Below, one piece after another: positions 26,209 to 35,094 of a stretch of 64,000 nt of DNA (position 1 is its first letter; each line of letters opens with the position of its first letter). Position numbers and translations under genes: made by a program. This stretch comes from Vibrio sp. BS-M-Sm-2 (GTDB taxonomy: Bacteria > Pseudomonadota > Gammaproteobacteria > Enterobacterales > Vibrionaceae). The stretch lies in assembly GCF_041504345.1 (NCBI RefSeq), contig NZ_CP167895.1, positions 1,488,001 through 1,552,000 on the forward strand, in the 5' to 3' direction. A model generated the notes under the pieces. It had not been told where the DNA came from. It saw nothing but the letters and a program-made list of their open reading frames with translations, and ran no database searches.

Positions 26209-27260
26209 TCTGCTTTTCCTGACAATTGGATTCCGTCACGGAGTTTTCTTAGATTCGAGTTTACGAGTAGTTCACCTTGTTCAACGCCATGCGCGATAAG
26301 TGCACCTTGGCCGCTGATCTTGTCGACTTCCACTTCGCTTTTGAAAGCTTGGCCGTCTTCCATTTTCCACACGTAAAACTGGTTCGCTTCAGCGCCCGCT
26401 TGTAGCGTCGTCATGGGCAACTGGTAACCTTGAACATCACTCAGGCCCGCTTTCGCCATATCGACATTTACCGTAACGCTGGTACCCGGTAAAATTTCAC
26501 TTTCAAGTTGTTGCATCTGCATCCAAAACTCGTAAGTGCGAGATTGCGGGTGCAGTTCACTGGTGTGCTCTAGATACGTCAGAGGGTATTTTCCAGAGTG
26601 GCCGCCAAAGGTTGCGTCAGGTCGATAGCTGTTCGAACGCATGTCTGGGCTGATAGACGCTAAGATCGAATCTGATACTTGAATTCGCACATACACCTTG
26701 TCGTTCTGGTACACACTGAGTAACGTTTCGCCCGGAATGGTGTTTTCGAAACGTTGCTTATCGACGGTTGAAACCGTGCCAGAAAATGGTGCTAAAAGCT
26801 CTGTGTAACTCAGCTTACGCTTTGCCGCAGCCAAATTAGCCGATGCCAGTTTATAGTTAGCGGTCAGTTGATCGTGTTCCGATTGCGACAACATCTTGCT
26901 GTCAAACATCTCAGAACCACGCGCCAGTTGCTTACTCGCTAATTTGAATTGAGATTTAGCGTCTGTCAGATCTTGCAGGTATGTCGCGTTGTCTAAGGTC
27001 GCCAGTAGCTGGCCTTTTTCTACGTTGTCACCAGCTTCAACCAATACTTGTTGAATCTCACCAGCAAGCTTAAATGCCAATGGTGTGAGTTCTGCAGGCA
27101 TCACCTGTCCATTAAAGCTTCTGAATTGGTCAGTCAGTGGCGCACCCACTTCAAAGGTTGAAACCAAAAGTGAAGGTTGCTCACGGTGGTCGGTTTCATT
27201 GTTACAGGCTTGAAGCAATAACGCAGATACAACCACAACTGATAATTTGGAAAGGTTCAT
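26205..27260 (-). CDS. RND periplasmic adaptor lipoprotein (second)
   Basis: A 351-aa membrane-fusion protein. Lipoprotein signal MNLSKLSVVVVSALLLQAC has its lipid Cys at 19. Then come the lipoyl halves: GEIQQVLVEAGDNVEKGQLLATLD near 70-93 and ELLAPFSGTVSTV near 155, with a coiled-coil hairpin between. It links the RND pump to an outer-membrane channel. No channel gene is present in the operon, so a TolC-like protein encoded elsewhere must be used. It overlaps the pump gene (ATGA) and abuts the first adaptor gene by 1 bp. Confidence 0.9.
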   Translation of the reverse strand: MNLSKLSVVVVSALLLQACNNETDHREQPSLLVSTFEVGAPLTDQFRSFNGQVMPAELTPLAFKLAGEIQQVLVEAGDNVEKGQLLATLDNATYLQDLTDAKSQFKLASKQLARGSEMFDSKMLSQSEHDQLTANYKLASANLAAAKRKLSYTELLAPFSGTVSTVDKQRFENTIPGETLLSVYQNDKVYVRIQVSDSILASISPDMRSNSYRPDATFGGHSGKYPLTYLEHTSELHPQSRTYEFWMQMQQLESEILPGTSVTVNVDMAKAGLSDVQGYQLPMTTLQAGAEANQFYVWKMEDGQAFKSEVEVDKISGQGALIAHGVEQGELLVNSNLRKLRDGIQLSGKAE

Positions 27261-28348
27261 TAAATACCGCCCTCACGTAACCAAGCTTTTACTTGTTGCC
27301 CATCAGATAACACATCGACACCCGCTTCTACGATTAAGTCGCCAGAAGACAAGCCTTCAATAACCTTGCCTTGACCATCAAGGGTGACTTGTACTTTAGA
27401 AATCAATTGAGACTCTGGGTTGTAGCGCCACAGTTCACCGTGATCTGCTTCTTTGCTTAGCCAAGCTGAATCAACAATGCCAATACCGTAGTCCAACTTA
27501 TTTTTCTGAACTTCAACTTGTGCCGTCATACCAGAAAGCAGATTAATACCTTCAGGTTTCTCGATAGACACAACCGCTTGGTAGCTGTTCGTGTCTTCGT
27601 CTGGTTGCGTTGAGATCTCTTTAAAACGCGTTGGGATACGAATGCCGCGGTGGCTATCCATCACAACCCACATGTATGAGCTAGTTAGGTCTTGGATAGA
27701 ACGGTCTTCAAGCTTTGATACAGGGATAGAGAAAGTCACATCCATCTCGCTGTGATTCAAAATATTAAGTACAGGCTGTTTTTCAGCGATTAACTGATAT
27801 TGCTTACCAAACACCATCGATACCACGCCATCGAATGGAGCAACTAATGTGGTGTAACCAAGGTTTGTTTGTGCTTGGTCCAACTCAACTTCAGCGGCAG
27901 TAAAGGTGTTTACGGCTTGGTCGTAGTAATCCGTGCTTACAAGCTTCTTCGAGTACAGCTCAGACGCTTGCTTGTATTGGCTGTTCGCCAGATCAAATTT
28001 TGCTTGGGCTGCATCAACCGCAATACGATAGTCCGTTGCATCTAGCACAGCGAGTACTTGGCCTTTCTTCACCTCTTGTCCCATACGAACAGAGAACGTT
28101 TCAATATCTCCACCCACTTGGAATGAAAGTGCGGCACGGTCGGTCGCATCCACTTTTGCGATAAAGCTATCAAGCTCGATATCCGTCTGCTGAGGGATCT
28201 CAAACAGCTTGACTGGCTTAACAACTTGAACCGTTTCTTCTGACTGAACCTTATTACATCCGGTCAAAGAGCCTGCGAGTAATAGTGCAGCAAACGCCAG
28301 TCCTATCTGCTTACCCGTCTTGGCTTGAATAGACAACTTGGATTGCAT
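27260..28348 (-). CDS. RND periplasmic adaptor lipoprotein (first)
   Basis: A 362-aa membrane-fusion protein whose signal ends LLAGSLTGC (lipid Cys near residue 31). The lipoyl motif DIETFSVRMGQEVKKGQVLAV is near residue 90, followed by a helical hairpin and the second half TTLVAPFDGVVSMVFGKQ. It is the first gene of the operon adaptor-adaptor-pump. A pair of different adaptors with one pump suggests a heteromeric adaptor ring. The divergent TetR gene 140 bp upstream is the likely local repressor. Confidence 0.9.
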   Translation of the reverse strand: MQSKLSIQAKTGKQIGLAFAALLLAGSLTGCNKVQSEETVQVVKPVKLFEIPQQTDIELDSFIAKVDATDRAALSFQVGGDIETFSVRMGQEVKKGQVLAVLDATDYRIAVDAAQAKFDLANSQYKQASELYSKKLVSTDYYDQAVNTFTAAEVELDQAQTNLGYTTLVAPFDGVVSMVFGKQYQLIAEKQPVLNILNHSEMDVTFSIPVSKLEDRSIQDLTSSYMWVVMDSHRGIRIPTRFKEISTQPDEDTNSYQAVVSIEKPEGINLLSGMTAQVEVQKNKLDYGIGIVDSAWLSKEADHGELWRYNPESQLISKVQVTLDGQGKVIEGLSSGDLIVEAGVDVLSDGQQVKAWLREGGI

Positions 28349-28489
28349 GATGCTTCTCCATCTAATTATTATGATTTATTACACAGATGGGCAGTATATT
28401 TAATATTTAATAATTCTCAAGCTTTACTTTCCACCTGTGCAGTATTTTTTATTTCAGTAAAAACAGTGTAGAATGTGGTAATCAGGTAA
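28349..28489. promoter_or_regulatory. Divergent tetR / RND promoter with repeated elements
   Basis: Between the operon and tetR lie CACAGATGG (28382-28390) and CCACCTGTG (28431-28439), an 8/9 inverted match. GGGCAGTATATTT and GTGCAGTATTTTTT form a direct repeat at 28390 and 28437. These are candidate half-sites for the TetR protein, but no operator family is recognised. Confidence 0.4.
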
Positions 28490-29245
28490 ATGTGTGAAAT
28501 GAAGATGACAGAAAAGAAACAAGGTAGAAGAAGCGCAAAAGACGCTGAAGAGACTCGATTTTTGATCATGAGTGTTGCTGCGGAAATGTTCTGTGAGCAT
28601 GGTTATGATAGCGTTTCACTGCGAAACATCAGTGAAAAAGCCGGCGTCTCGCATAGCCTTATTCGCCATCACTTTGGTAGCAAAGAAAAGATCTGGCACT
28701 CCATAAGCGATTGTTTACACGAATATTTTCAGTCTTACATTGCTAAAATTATGGAAGAGCTACCAAAAGGTGTTGCGCCGAGTATTACTATTTATCTATT
28801 TAGCATGCGCCTCTTTAGCAACATGATTCATTCACGTAAGCCAATGCAACTTATCACTGACTCTGTGCGCCAAAAAGACAACTTGGTCGATTACTTTATC
28901 GACAATGTTGGTGATGTCGAAAAAGAAATCAATATGTTGGCAGAAGAATATAATGATGCGAACCCAGATAACTTGATCAACATTTATGAAATTAAATGGC
29001 AAATGATTATGTATGCACACGGAGCGGTATGCCTAACCCCTTTCATGGAAAGCACATGGAATGAAGGTGACATGCAATCGACACCGGAGGAAGCGTTGTT
29101 AAAACATTGGCAACTGTTCAACAAGCAAATGATCAATACGTTCAATATCAGTGATGAATGGGTATTGAATCCAAGTTCGATTGAAGAGCTAGTTTATGAA
29201 GTACCTTGCGTGTGGAAATGCGAACACGAGCAAAGTAAACACTAA
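28490..29245 (+). CDS. TetR-family transcriptional regulator
   Basis: A 251-aa TetR regulator. HTH at about residues 20-65: ETRFLIMSVAAEMFCEHGYD, then SLRNISEKAGVSHSLIRHHF, the TetR recognition helix pattern. The C-terminal ligand domain is long and helical. ATG 28490 gives MCEMKMTEKKQ; ATG 28505 is an alternative. It is divergent from the RND operon, the standard layout of a drug-responsive repressor. The following terminator (29277-29316) is shared with rhlE. Confidence 0.9.
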   Translation: MCEMKMTEKKQGRRSAKDAEETRFLIMSVAAEMFCEHGYDSVSLRNISEKAGVSHSLIRHHFGSKEKIWHSISDCLHEYFQSYIAKIMEELPKGVAPSITIYLFSMRLFSNMIHSRKPMQLITDSVRQKDNLVDYFIDNVGDVEKEINMLAEEYNDANPDNLINIYEIKWQMIMYAHGAVCLTPFMESTWNEGDMQSTPEEALLKHWQLFNKQMINTFNISDEWVLNPSSIEELVYEVPCVWKCEHEQSKH

Positions 29246-29276
29246 AGACGCTGCTTCAAATTCAATGCTTAATACG

Positions 29277-29316
29277 AAAATGCCCCATTACTGAATGACA
29301 GTAATGGGGCATTTTT
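29277..29316. terminator. Bidirectional intrinsic terminator
   Basis: Long perfect stem: ATGCCCCATTACTG and CAGTAATGGGGCAT with a 5-nt loop, flanked by A and T runs, between tetR and the rhlE-like gene. Confidence 0.88.
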
Positions 29317-29377
29317 ATATCGGATTAGATTGATGCCTTCACGTCAATAAAGCGATAAGCATCAACCACCAAAAGAA

Positions 29378-30655
29378 TTAGCGACGTGCTTTCGCTTTAC
29401 CACGGTTTTGATGAATCTTAAGCTTTGCTTTCATCTTACGTTTTTCCGATGAACGACTCTTGCTACGGCCACTGCGATCAGGTGCAAGGTCTTTTTCAAG
29501 GCTTGGTTCAAAGCCATCTAACCACTCTTGAGGCAAGCGTGTATCCAGTAGTCGCTCAATGTCACCCAATAGGTAGGCTTCGTCTTGGCTCATCAATGAA
29601 ATTGCCAAACCGCTGTTACCGGCACGACCTGTACGACCAATACGGTGAACGTAGTCTTCTGCTTTAAATGGCATATCGTAGTTCACAACTTGTTCTAGTT
29701 GCTGAATATCGATACCACGCGCTGCTACATCCGTTGCAATCAACGCTCGCACTTTGCCCGATTTGAAATCATCCAATGCTTTTTGGCGCGCACCTTGACT
29801 CTTATCGCCATTGATTGATGCCGCTTTAATGCCGTCTAGTTTAAGCTCTTTTACTAGCGCATCGGTACCCTGCTTAGTTTTAGTGAATACCAGCACTTGT
29901 TGCCAGTTCTTTGAACCGATCAAGTAAGCCAGAAGTTCACTCTTACGCGATTTATCAACCGGATAAACCATCTGTGTTACGGTTTCAGCGGTGCTGTTTT
30001 TTGGCGTAACTTGAATTTCACTTGGCTTCTGCATCATACGATGTGCAATCGCTTTGATTTTGTTATCAAACGTTGCAGAGAAGAACAGCGTTTGACGCAC
30101 TTCATTCATACGAGAAAGGATACGTTTGATGTCAGGCATGAACCCCATATCCAACATACGGTCTGCTTCGTCTAGCACCAGTACTTCCGTATGGCTCAAC
30201 ATGATGTTCCTAGTGAACATGTGATCGATAAGACGACCAGGTGTAGCAACAAGAATATCTGCACCCCCGCGTAGGTTATCCGTTTGAACCTTCATGCTAA
30301 CGCCGCCGTACGCTACAACCACTTTAATTTCAGTGCCCTTCGCGTAGCTAGTGAGGTTGTCAAACACCTGCTGTGCGAGTTCACGTGTTGGTACTAACAC
30401 AAGCGCGCGAACGAGCTTAGAGTTCGGAATAACGTTGTCTTTTGTTTCGATTAATCTTTGGATAATCGGTAAACCAAACGCAGCCGTTTTACCCGTACCC
30501 GTTTGAGCACCAGCCAGTACGTCTTTGCCTTCTAATACCAATGGAATCGCTTGTTCTTGAACACTGGTTGGAGCCGTAAAGTTAAGCTCTGATAGCGTAG
30601 CAAGAAGGTGCTCAGACAATCCTAGTTGGTTAAAAGATTTAGTAGATTCAGACAT
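29378..30655 (-). CDS. rhlE: DEAD-box RNA helicase RhlE
   Basis: A 425-aa DEAD-box helicase: Q-motif LNFTAPTSVQEQAIP, Walker A GAQTGTGKTAAF, PTRELAQ, TPGRLIDHM, Walker B LDEADRMLDMGF, FFSATF, then TDVAARGIDI and HRIGRTGRAG. The FGLP and GFMPDIKRIL variants with a basic tail (RSGRSKSRSSEKRKMKAKLK) are characteristic of RhlE. It is a paralogue of the helicase at 7854-9143. Confidence 0.88.
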   Translation of the reverse strand: MSESTKSFNQLGLSEHLLATLSELNFTAPTSVQEQAIPLVLEGKDVLAGAQTGTGKTAAFGLPIIQRLIETKDNVIPNSKLVRALVLVPTRELAQQVFDNLTSYAKGTEIKVVVAYGGVSMKVQTDNLRGGADILVATPGRLIDHMFTRNIMLSHTEVLVLDEADRMLDMGFMPDIKRILSRMNEVRQTLFFSATFDNKIKAIAHRMMQKPSEIQVTPKNSTAETVTQMVYPVDKSRKSELLAYLIGSKNWQQVLVFTKTKQGTDALVKELKLDGIKAASINGDKSQGARQKALDDFKSGKVRALIATDVAARGIDIQQLEQVVNYDMPFKAEDYVHRIGRTGRAGNSGLAISLMSQDEAYLLGDIERLLDTRLPQEWLDGFEPSLEKDLAPDRSGRSKSRSSEKRKMKAKLKIHQNRGKAKARR

Positions 30656-30712
30656 AGTATGATGCTCAAAGATTAAATAGGCGCGGATTGTAGCAAACCT
30701 GCATTACGCTGT

Positions 30713-31324
30713 TTACCTTTCCTTTTGATTTTTCTTCATTTGAAGCGCATTAAACTGCTTTGCTTCTTCTAAAACGTTGGGATAAAGCTCAACAAAGTGA
30801 CACTGCAACGTATCATAGTGACGCTCGAGGTCATCGTAACATACTTCGAGCATACCGAGCTTAGGCCTTCTCAGTGCCATTCTTTGCAATACCACCTCTA
30901 TAGATGACATGTCTTGATAGCTTTCCAACCAACGTTGTTCTGCCATTTTTTGATGCATCGTAATGAAATTCTCAGGCCAGTGCAGCTCTTGATGTTCAAA
31001 GATCTGTTGATGGCTATCTAAACAAAAACGCTCTAATGTCTGCTGCGAGAACTGAGCCCAATGATTGGCTAAGCAGTGATCCCAAAATACATCGAGTGCG
31101 ATAGGCGCAAAGCGTCGTGTTTGGTCTGAGAACAGCGATTTAGCAGAACGAGATACATCATGACGATCAGTATAGCTATCAACAAATCGATGAAGCCTAA
31201 TGCCGTCAGAAAGTGAATCCGAATACTGTTTATTGGGGTCGCCTTTAACAAAATCACCCAACAGGTTACCTGCTAAGTTGCTGTTACAGTGCTTGGCGAT
31301 GTGAAGGTGTGCGAGAAAGTTCAT
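30713..31324 (-). CDS. acpH: Acyl carrier protein phosphodiesterase
   Basis: A 203-aa HD-superfamily-like enzyme that removes phosphopantetheine from ACP. It begins MNFLAHLHIAKHCNSNLAGN and carries NLLGDFVKGDP, IRLHRFVDSYTD and DVFWDHCLANHW, the conserved His/Asp motifs of AcpH. Length matches E. coli AcpH (193 aa). The gene lies 57 bp downstream of the rhlE start on the same strand. Confidence 0.92.
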   Translation of the reverse strand: MNFLAHLHIAKHCNSNLAGNLLGDFVKGDPNKQYSDSLSDGIRLHRFVDSYTDRHDVSRSAKSLFSDQTRRFAPIALDVFWDHCLANHWAQFSQQTLERFCLDSHQQIFEHQELHWPENFITMHQKMAEQRWLESYQDMSSIEVVLQRMALRRPKLGMLEVCYDDLERHYDTLQCHFVELYPNVLEEAKQFNALQMKKNQKER

Positions 31325-31498
31325 TGAACCTCATTAAAGTATCGAGAACTAAGTAACATGGTAAACGTACTCGTTTATCTTCGCGAACTTTAATGAGGAT
31401 AGTTTTGTTATGACGTGTGAGCGAATGAGATTTGCTCAGTTTAAGAATTGTTTAATTTGAGAACGTTGAACTACAGAAACCTTTAGTTCAGGTAACGC

Positions 31499-31627
31499 CT
31501 AGTTTGAAGACTTAAAAAGTTCTTCTGCTAATTGTTTAATCGTCTGTTCATAGTCAGATAAATCGATGCCAATTTCCATAGCATCTAACAACTCAAGACT
31601 TTCGTCATTGTAAGATTGGTCACTCAT
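31499..31627 (-). CDS. Small acidic protein
   Basis: A 42-aa frame with ATG at 31625-31627, preceded by a very strong AGAGGGGG ribosome site 5-6 nt upstream. The peptide begins MSDQSYNDESLELLDAMEIG and is acidic (many Asp and Glu, few Lys), ending LFKSSN. No family is recognised. Strong ribosome site plus protein-like composition argues for a real small gene. Confidence 0.5.
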   Translation of the reverse strand: MSDQSYNDESLELLDAMEIGIDLSDYEQTIKQLAEELFKSSN

Positions 31628-32072
31628 AGTGCCCCCTCTATTCCTTAGTGTGGACATGATGTCCGATTAACTAGTGCACCATCTTGGACTTATATTATGT
31701 CACTTTGATGAAAGCACTCTACTCTACCCATTCCATATTCATAGCTTGAAGCTACTCGCGATCATTAGCGCTTTTTACGCTAAAGGGGTATACGCGAACG
31801 ACATATGTACTGCCACCTTACACCAAGTACAACAAATTACTCTACAAATTTTGAAGCCGATCATGGTCAAACGTTTGCTTTGGTCAGTTCAATGCTGTTA
31901 CACCCCTCGGTGTAATAATAAATTTACAGTGGATATTTTTAATTACATTAGGCATTGCATTTGGAATTAAACTCAATCAGAATACTTCAAAATCGAGATA
32001 TTCTTTGGGTTTATGCGTTTAAGCTAGAAGAATTACAATCAAAACACACCCTAACGTAAAGAATTATATACA
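31628..32072. promoter_or_regulatory. Upstream region of tyrP (445 bp)
   Basis: No credible gene. An open frame at 31674-31970 has poor coding character and overlaps the TyrR box, so I take the region as tyrP control DNA and leader. Confidence 0.5.
31911..31928 (+). promoter_or_regulatory. TyrR box upstream of tyrP
   Basis: TGTAAT-AATAAA-TTTACA matches the TyrR consensus TGTAAA-N6-TTTACA at 11 of 12 arm positions. An overlapping palindrome TTACAC...GGTGTAA (31899-31915) could be a second, weaker site, as E. coli tyrP has paired boxes. Confidence 0.75.
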
Positions 32073-33296
32073 ATGAATAAATCAAAGGTTTTTGGTAGTA
32101 CTTTGATCATTGCAGGCACAACCATCGGTGCTGGCATGCTCGCCCTTCCACTTGCTTCTGCAGGTATTGGCTTTTCAACCTCACTTTTCTTGATGCTTGG
32201 TTTATGGGCATTAATGGCCTTTACGGCTCTATTAATGGTAGAGCTTCACCAATTTGCAGAATCTGACGCAACCCTACACACTTTAGCTCACACCATTTTA
32301 GGAACAAAAGGTAAATGGATTGCGAGCTTCGCTGTTATGTTCCTATTTTACGCGCTATGCGCTGCATACATCGCGGGCGGTGGTGCGCAGTTTAACCAAC
32401 GTATTTCGGATATCGCGGGTATCGAACTCAATGGTCAAATCACCACACTACTATTTACCCTATTAGTTGCCGGCGTTGTTACGATTGGTACTCACAGTGT
32501 TGATAAAGTTAACCGTGTTTTATTCGGACTCAAACTCATTGCAATGGTACTAGTACTCAGCTTCCTAGCACCAAACATTACATCTCAGTACCTATTAAGC
32601 ATGCCTTTACAGCAAGGTTTGATTGTTGCAGCGATTCCTGTTGTATTTACTTCTTTTGGCTTCCACGGCAGTATCCCATCTATTGTTCGATACCTAGACG
32701 GCGATGTTCGTTCTTTACGTAAGGTTATGATTGCAGGCTCTGCCCTACCATTAGTTATCTACGTTTTCTGGCAGAGTGTTACTTTGGGTGTGGTTAGCCA
32801 AGAACAATTGTTGTCCGATACAAGCTTGGGGGCACTTTTAGTATCACTATCGCAAACCGTTCATCAATCAAACTTAAGCGTCATCGTCGGTGTATTCGCG
32901 GATCTTGCACTGCTGACTTCTTTTATTGGCGTGAGCTTGGGCTTATTTGAATTCATGGGCGATTCGTTAAGCAAGAAACTAGGCAGTGCTAAACGTGTTA
33001 AAACGGCCGCTATCACTTTCTTACCGCCATTAGGTTTTGCCCTGTTCTACCCACAAGGTTTCATAATGGCATTAGGCTATGCAGCCATTGCACTTTCAGT
33101 ACTCGCGATTCTTTTGCCGACAGTCATGGTATACAAGGTCCGTTACACTGACTTCTCAGTTAAACCTCAAGCTCCAGAAGCGACGTACCAAGTGTTAGGT
33201 GGAAGCAAAGCGCTGTTTTTAGCAGGTAGCGTTGGCGTGTTTATCATTGCGGTTCAAGTCCTTATTTCAGTAGGGCTATTGCCTTCTCTAGGTTAA
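32073..33296 (+). CDS. tyrP: Tyrosine-specific permease TyrP
   Basis: A 407-aa aromatic amino acid permease with eleven helices. The N-terminus FGSTLIIAGTTIGAGMLALP is the HAAAP-family signature, and VFTSFGFHGSIPSIVRYLDG, with ALFYPQGFIMALGYA, follows E. coli TyrP closely. It imports tyrosine with protons. The upstream TyrR box supports the substrate assignment. A long hairpin lies 118 bp past the stop. Confidence 0.9.
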   Translation: MNKSKVFGSTLIIAGTTIGAGMLALPLASAGIGFSTSLFLMLGLWALMAFTALLMVELHQFAESDATLHTLAHTILGTKGKWIASFAVMFLFYALCAAYIAGGGAQFNQRISDIAGIELNGQITTLLFTLLVAGVVTIGTHSVDKVNRVLFGLKLIAMVLVLSFLAPNITSQYLLSMPLQQGLIVAAIPVVFTSFGFHGSIPSIVRYLDGDVRSLRKVMIAGSALPLVIYVFWQSVTLGVVSQEQLLSDTSLGALLVSLSQTVHQSNLSVIVGVFADLALLTSFIGVSLGLFEFMGDSLSKKLGSAKRVKTAAITFLPPLGFALFYPQGFIMALGYAAIALSVLAILLPTVMVYKVRYTDFSVKPQAPEATYQVLGGSKALFLAGSVGVFIIAVQVLISVGLLPSLG

Positions 33297-33413
33297 CAAA
33301 TTCATACCGCACAAAAATACTTGATTGAGATCTCATAAACGATATGTTGGTATCATTAATTTTCACAATTAGTCGATTGATATCACATTTTTATTAGGGT
33401 CGGTTATTTAGAG

Positions 33414-33444
33414 TCCACGGTAAAGGATTTACCGTGGAGTTTTT
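33414..33444 (+). terminator. Long hairpin with T-tract abutting the MCP start codon
   Basis: An 11-bp perfect stem (arms 33414-33424 and 33428-33438, 3-nt loop GGA) is followed by GTTTTT and then the ATG at 33445. It has the form of an intrinsic terminator, perhaps for tyrP. The 3' arm also contains the only good ribosome site (GTGGAG) of the chemoreceptor gene. Confidence 0.6.
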
Positions 33445-34870
33445 ATGAAAGAAGTACAATTTCGAACAATAGACAAACTGTTTATTAAAATGTCTATTAA
33501 CGACAAGTTTTGGGTCATTTTCTTAATCTTTGTCGCCGCAGTGGCAAGTCTTGCTGGCCTCAACTACGTCAACACAATCAAACAAATCGATACTAGTGCT
33601 AAACAGCAGGTTGAACATCAACTGCAAGGCATTTTATTAGCGTCAGACTCCCCCGGTTCTCTTCGCTCTGTTAGTCAACAAAGCAGCCCTCAAAAAACCT
33701 CTCTTTCAAACAATGGTTCGGTGACTGCAACAGCACTTGCACAGGATGGTAACTACTACTCACTTACCGTTTCAACTAAAGATATACAGAATCAAAAGCA
33801 GCAAGCACTTTACTCTTTATTACTCAGTTTTTTATGGTGTGTGCCTTTTGGTCTTTTTTGTTACTGGGTAGCGACTTTCCTAGGCGGCGCACTTTGGGTT
33901 CTTTATTCAACGACACAAAAGATTGGTGATGGTGACTTAACATCACGCCTTGGCTTCCACCCTGGCCGAGACGAGTTTGGAACGATTGGTTGTGCTCTTG
34001 ACCGCTCAATGGACACCCTTAGTGAGTTAGTCAACAACGTAAACCACAGTGCAGCAACCCTAAGTGAAACGTCAGCTTCTTTCGAAACAGAGATGAAGCG
34101 CAGTGAGACTCAAATCATGAGCCAGAACGCATCTTTAGATTCTGTTGCTACTGCAATGGATCAGATGACGGCTTCAGCGAATGAAGTATCTAACATTTCT
34201 GCACGCTCAACAGAGCAAACTGAACAAGACGCACAGCAGATCAACGATAGCCACGCAAAGGTTCAACAAGCAATTTCAGAGATCACGACTCTTTCTGCTT
34301 TAATTGAGCAAACCTCTTCTTCTGTTACGAGCTTGAATGTAAACACAAGCCAAATTAACGAAGTCATCACGACGATCAACGCTATTTCAGAGCAAACTAA
34401 CTTACTTGCTCTGAATGCCGCGATTGAAGCGGCTCAGTGCAGGCGAACAAGGACGTGGTTTCGCTGTCGTTGCTGATGAAGTAAGAACACTGGCAAGTCG
34501 CACTCAGTCAGCAACGGTAGAGATCCAAGCGATGATTGAGCGCTTACAACAAGAGAGCCAAAATATCGCGAAGATCACCGAACAAACGGTTGATCAAGCG
34601 CAAACCAGTAGCCAGCTGATTTCAGACATTGGTCACGATGTAAACTCTATTGCAGATTCAGCTCAAGCGCTGATGGATATGAGTATTCAAATCGCAACTT
34701 CGGCAGACGAGCAAAGCAACGTAGCCAATACCATTGCAGCAGAACTTAACGATATTCGCAGTCAATCTGATGTGATTAAAGAAGTGGCTCAAAACTCGTC
34801 AAATGGTGTATCTAGGCTAACAGAGGCATCGGTTTCTCTGTCTCAAACGTTGGCGCGATACCGCACTTAA
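33445..34870 (+). pseudogene. Methyl-accepting chemotaxis protein with a frameshift
   Basis: A chemoreceptor split across two frames: 33445-34476 and the continuation from about 34436 to 34870. The first part has a membrane helix near residue 30, a short periplasmic domain, a second helix near 125, a HAMP region (LGFHPGRDEFGTIG) and the first signalling helix. It reaches NLLALNAAIEAA, then reads nonsense. The next frame resumes at AGEQGRGFAVVADEVRTLA, the highly conserved MCP hairpin tip. One extra base (likely the A at about 34435, in GGCTCAGTGC) explains the break. Joined, it would be about 475 aa. Without repair the receptor cannot bind CheA/CheW. Confidence 0.88.
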
Positions 34871-34951
34871 CTTCGTTAAAAGAAGGCTGCAGCTGGTTTT
34901 ATTTACCCGAAAGACAACGAGCAGCCGAAAACGGAATCAAGTTGTAAGCAT

Positions 34952-34978
34952 AAAAAGGACTCTATTGAGTCCTTTTTC
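34952..34978 (+). terminator. Intrinsic terminator after the chemoreceptor gene
   Basis: Arms AAAAAGGACTC (34952-34962) and GAGTCCTTTTT (34967-34977) with loop TATT. Confidence 0.85.
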
Positions 34979-35094
34979 TTTGAACAATGTAAATACACTA
35001 ACGCGACATTCATAAAATACCACAAGCAAATGCTGCGCAAACCAAAGTGATCCTGTAACATACGTTCTACAGATGACAACCACTACAAACGAGA

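Noticed and set aside
31674..31970. 98-aa ORF upstream of tyrP
   Set aside because: Poor coding character, no ribosome site, and it overlaps the TyrR box; more likely control DNA.
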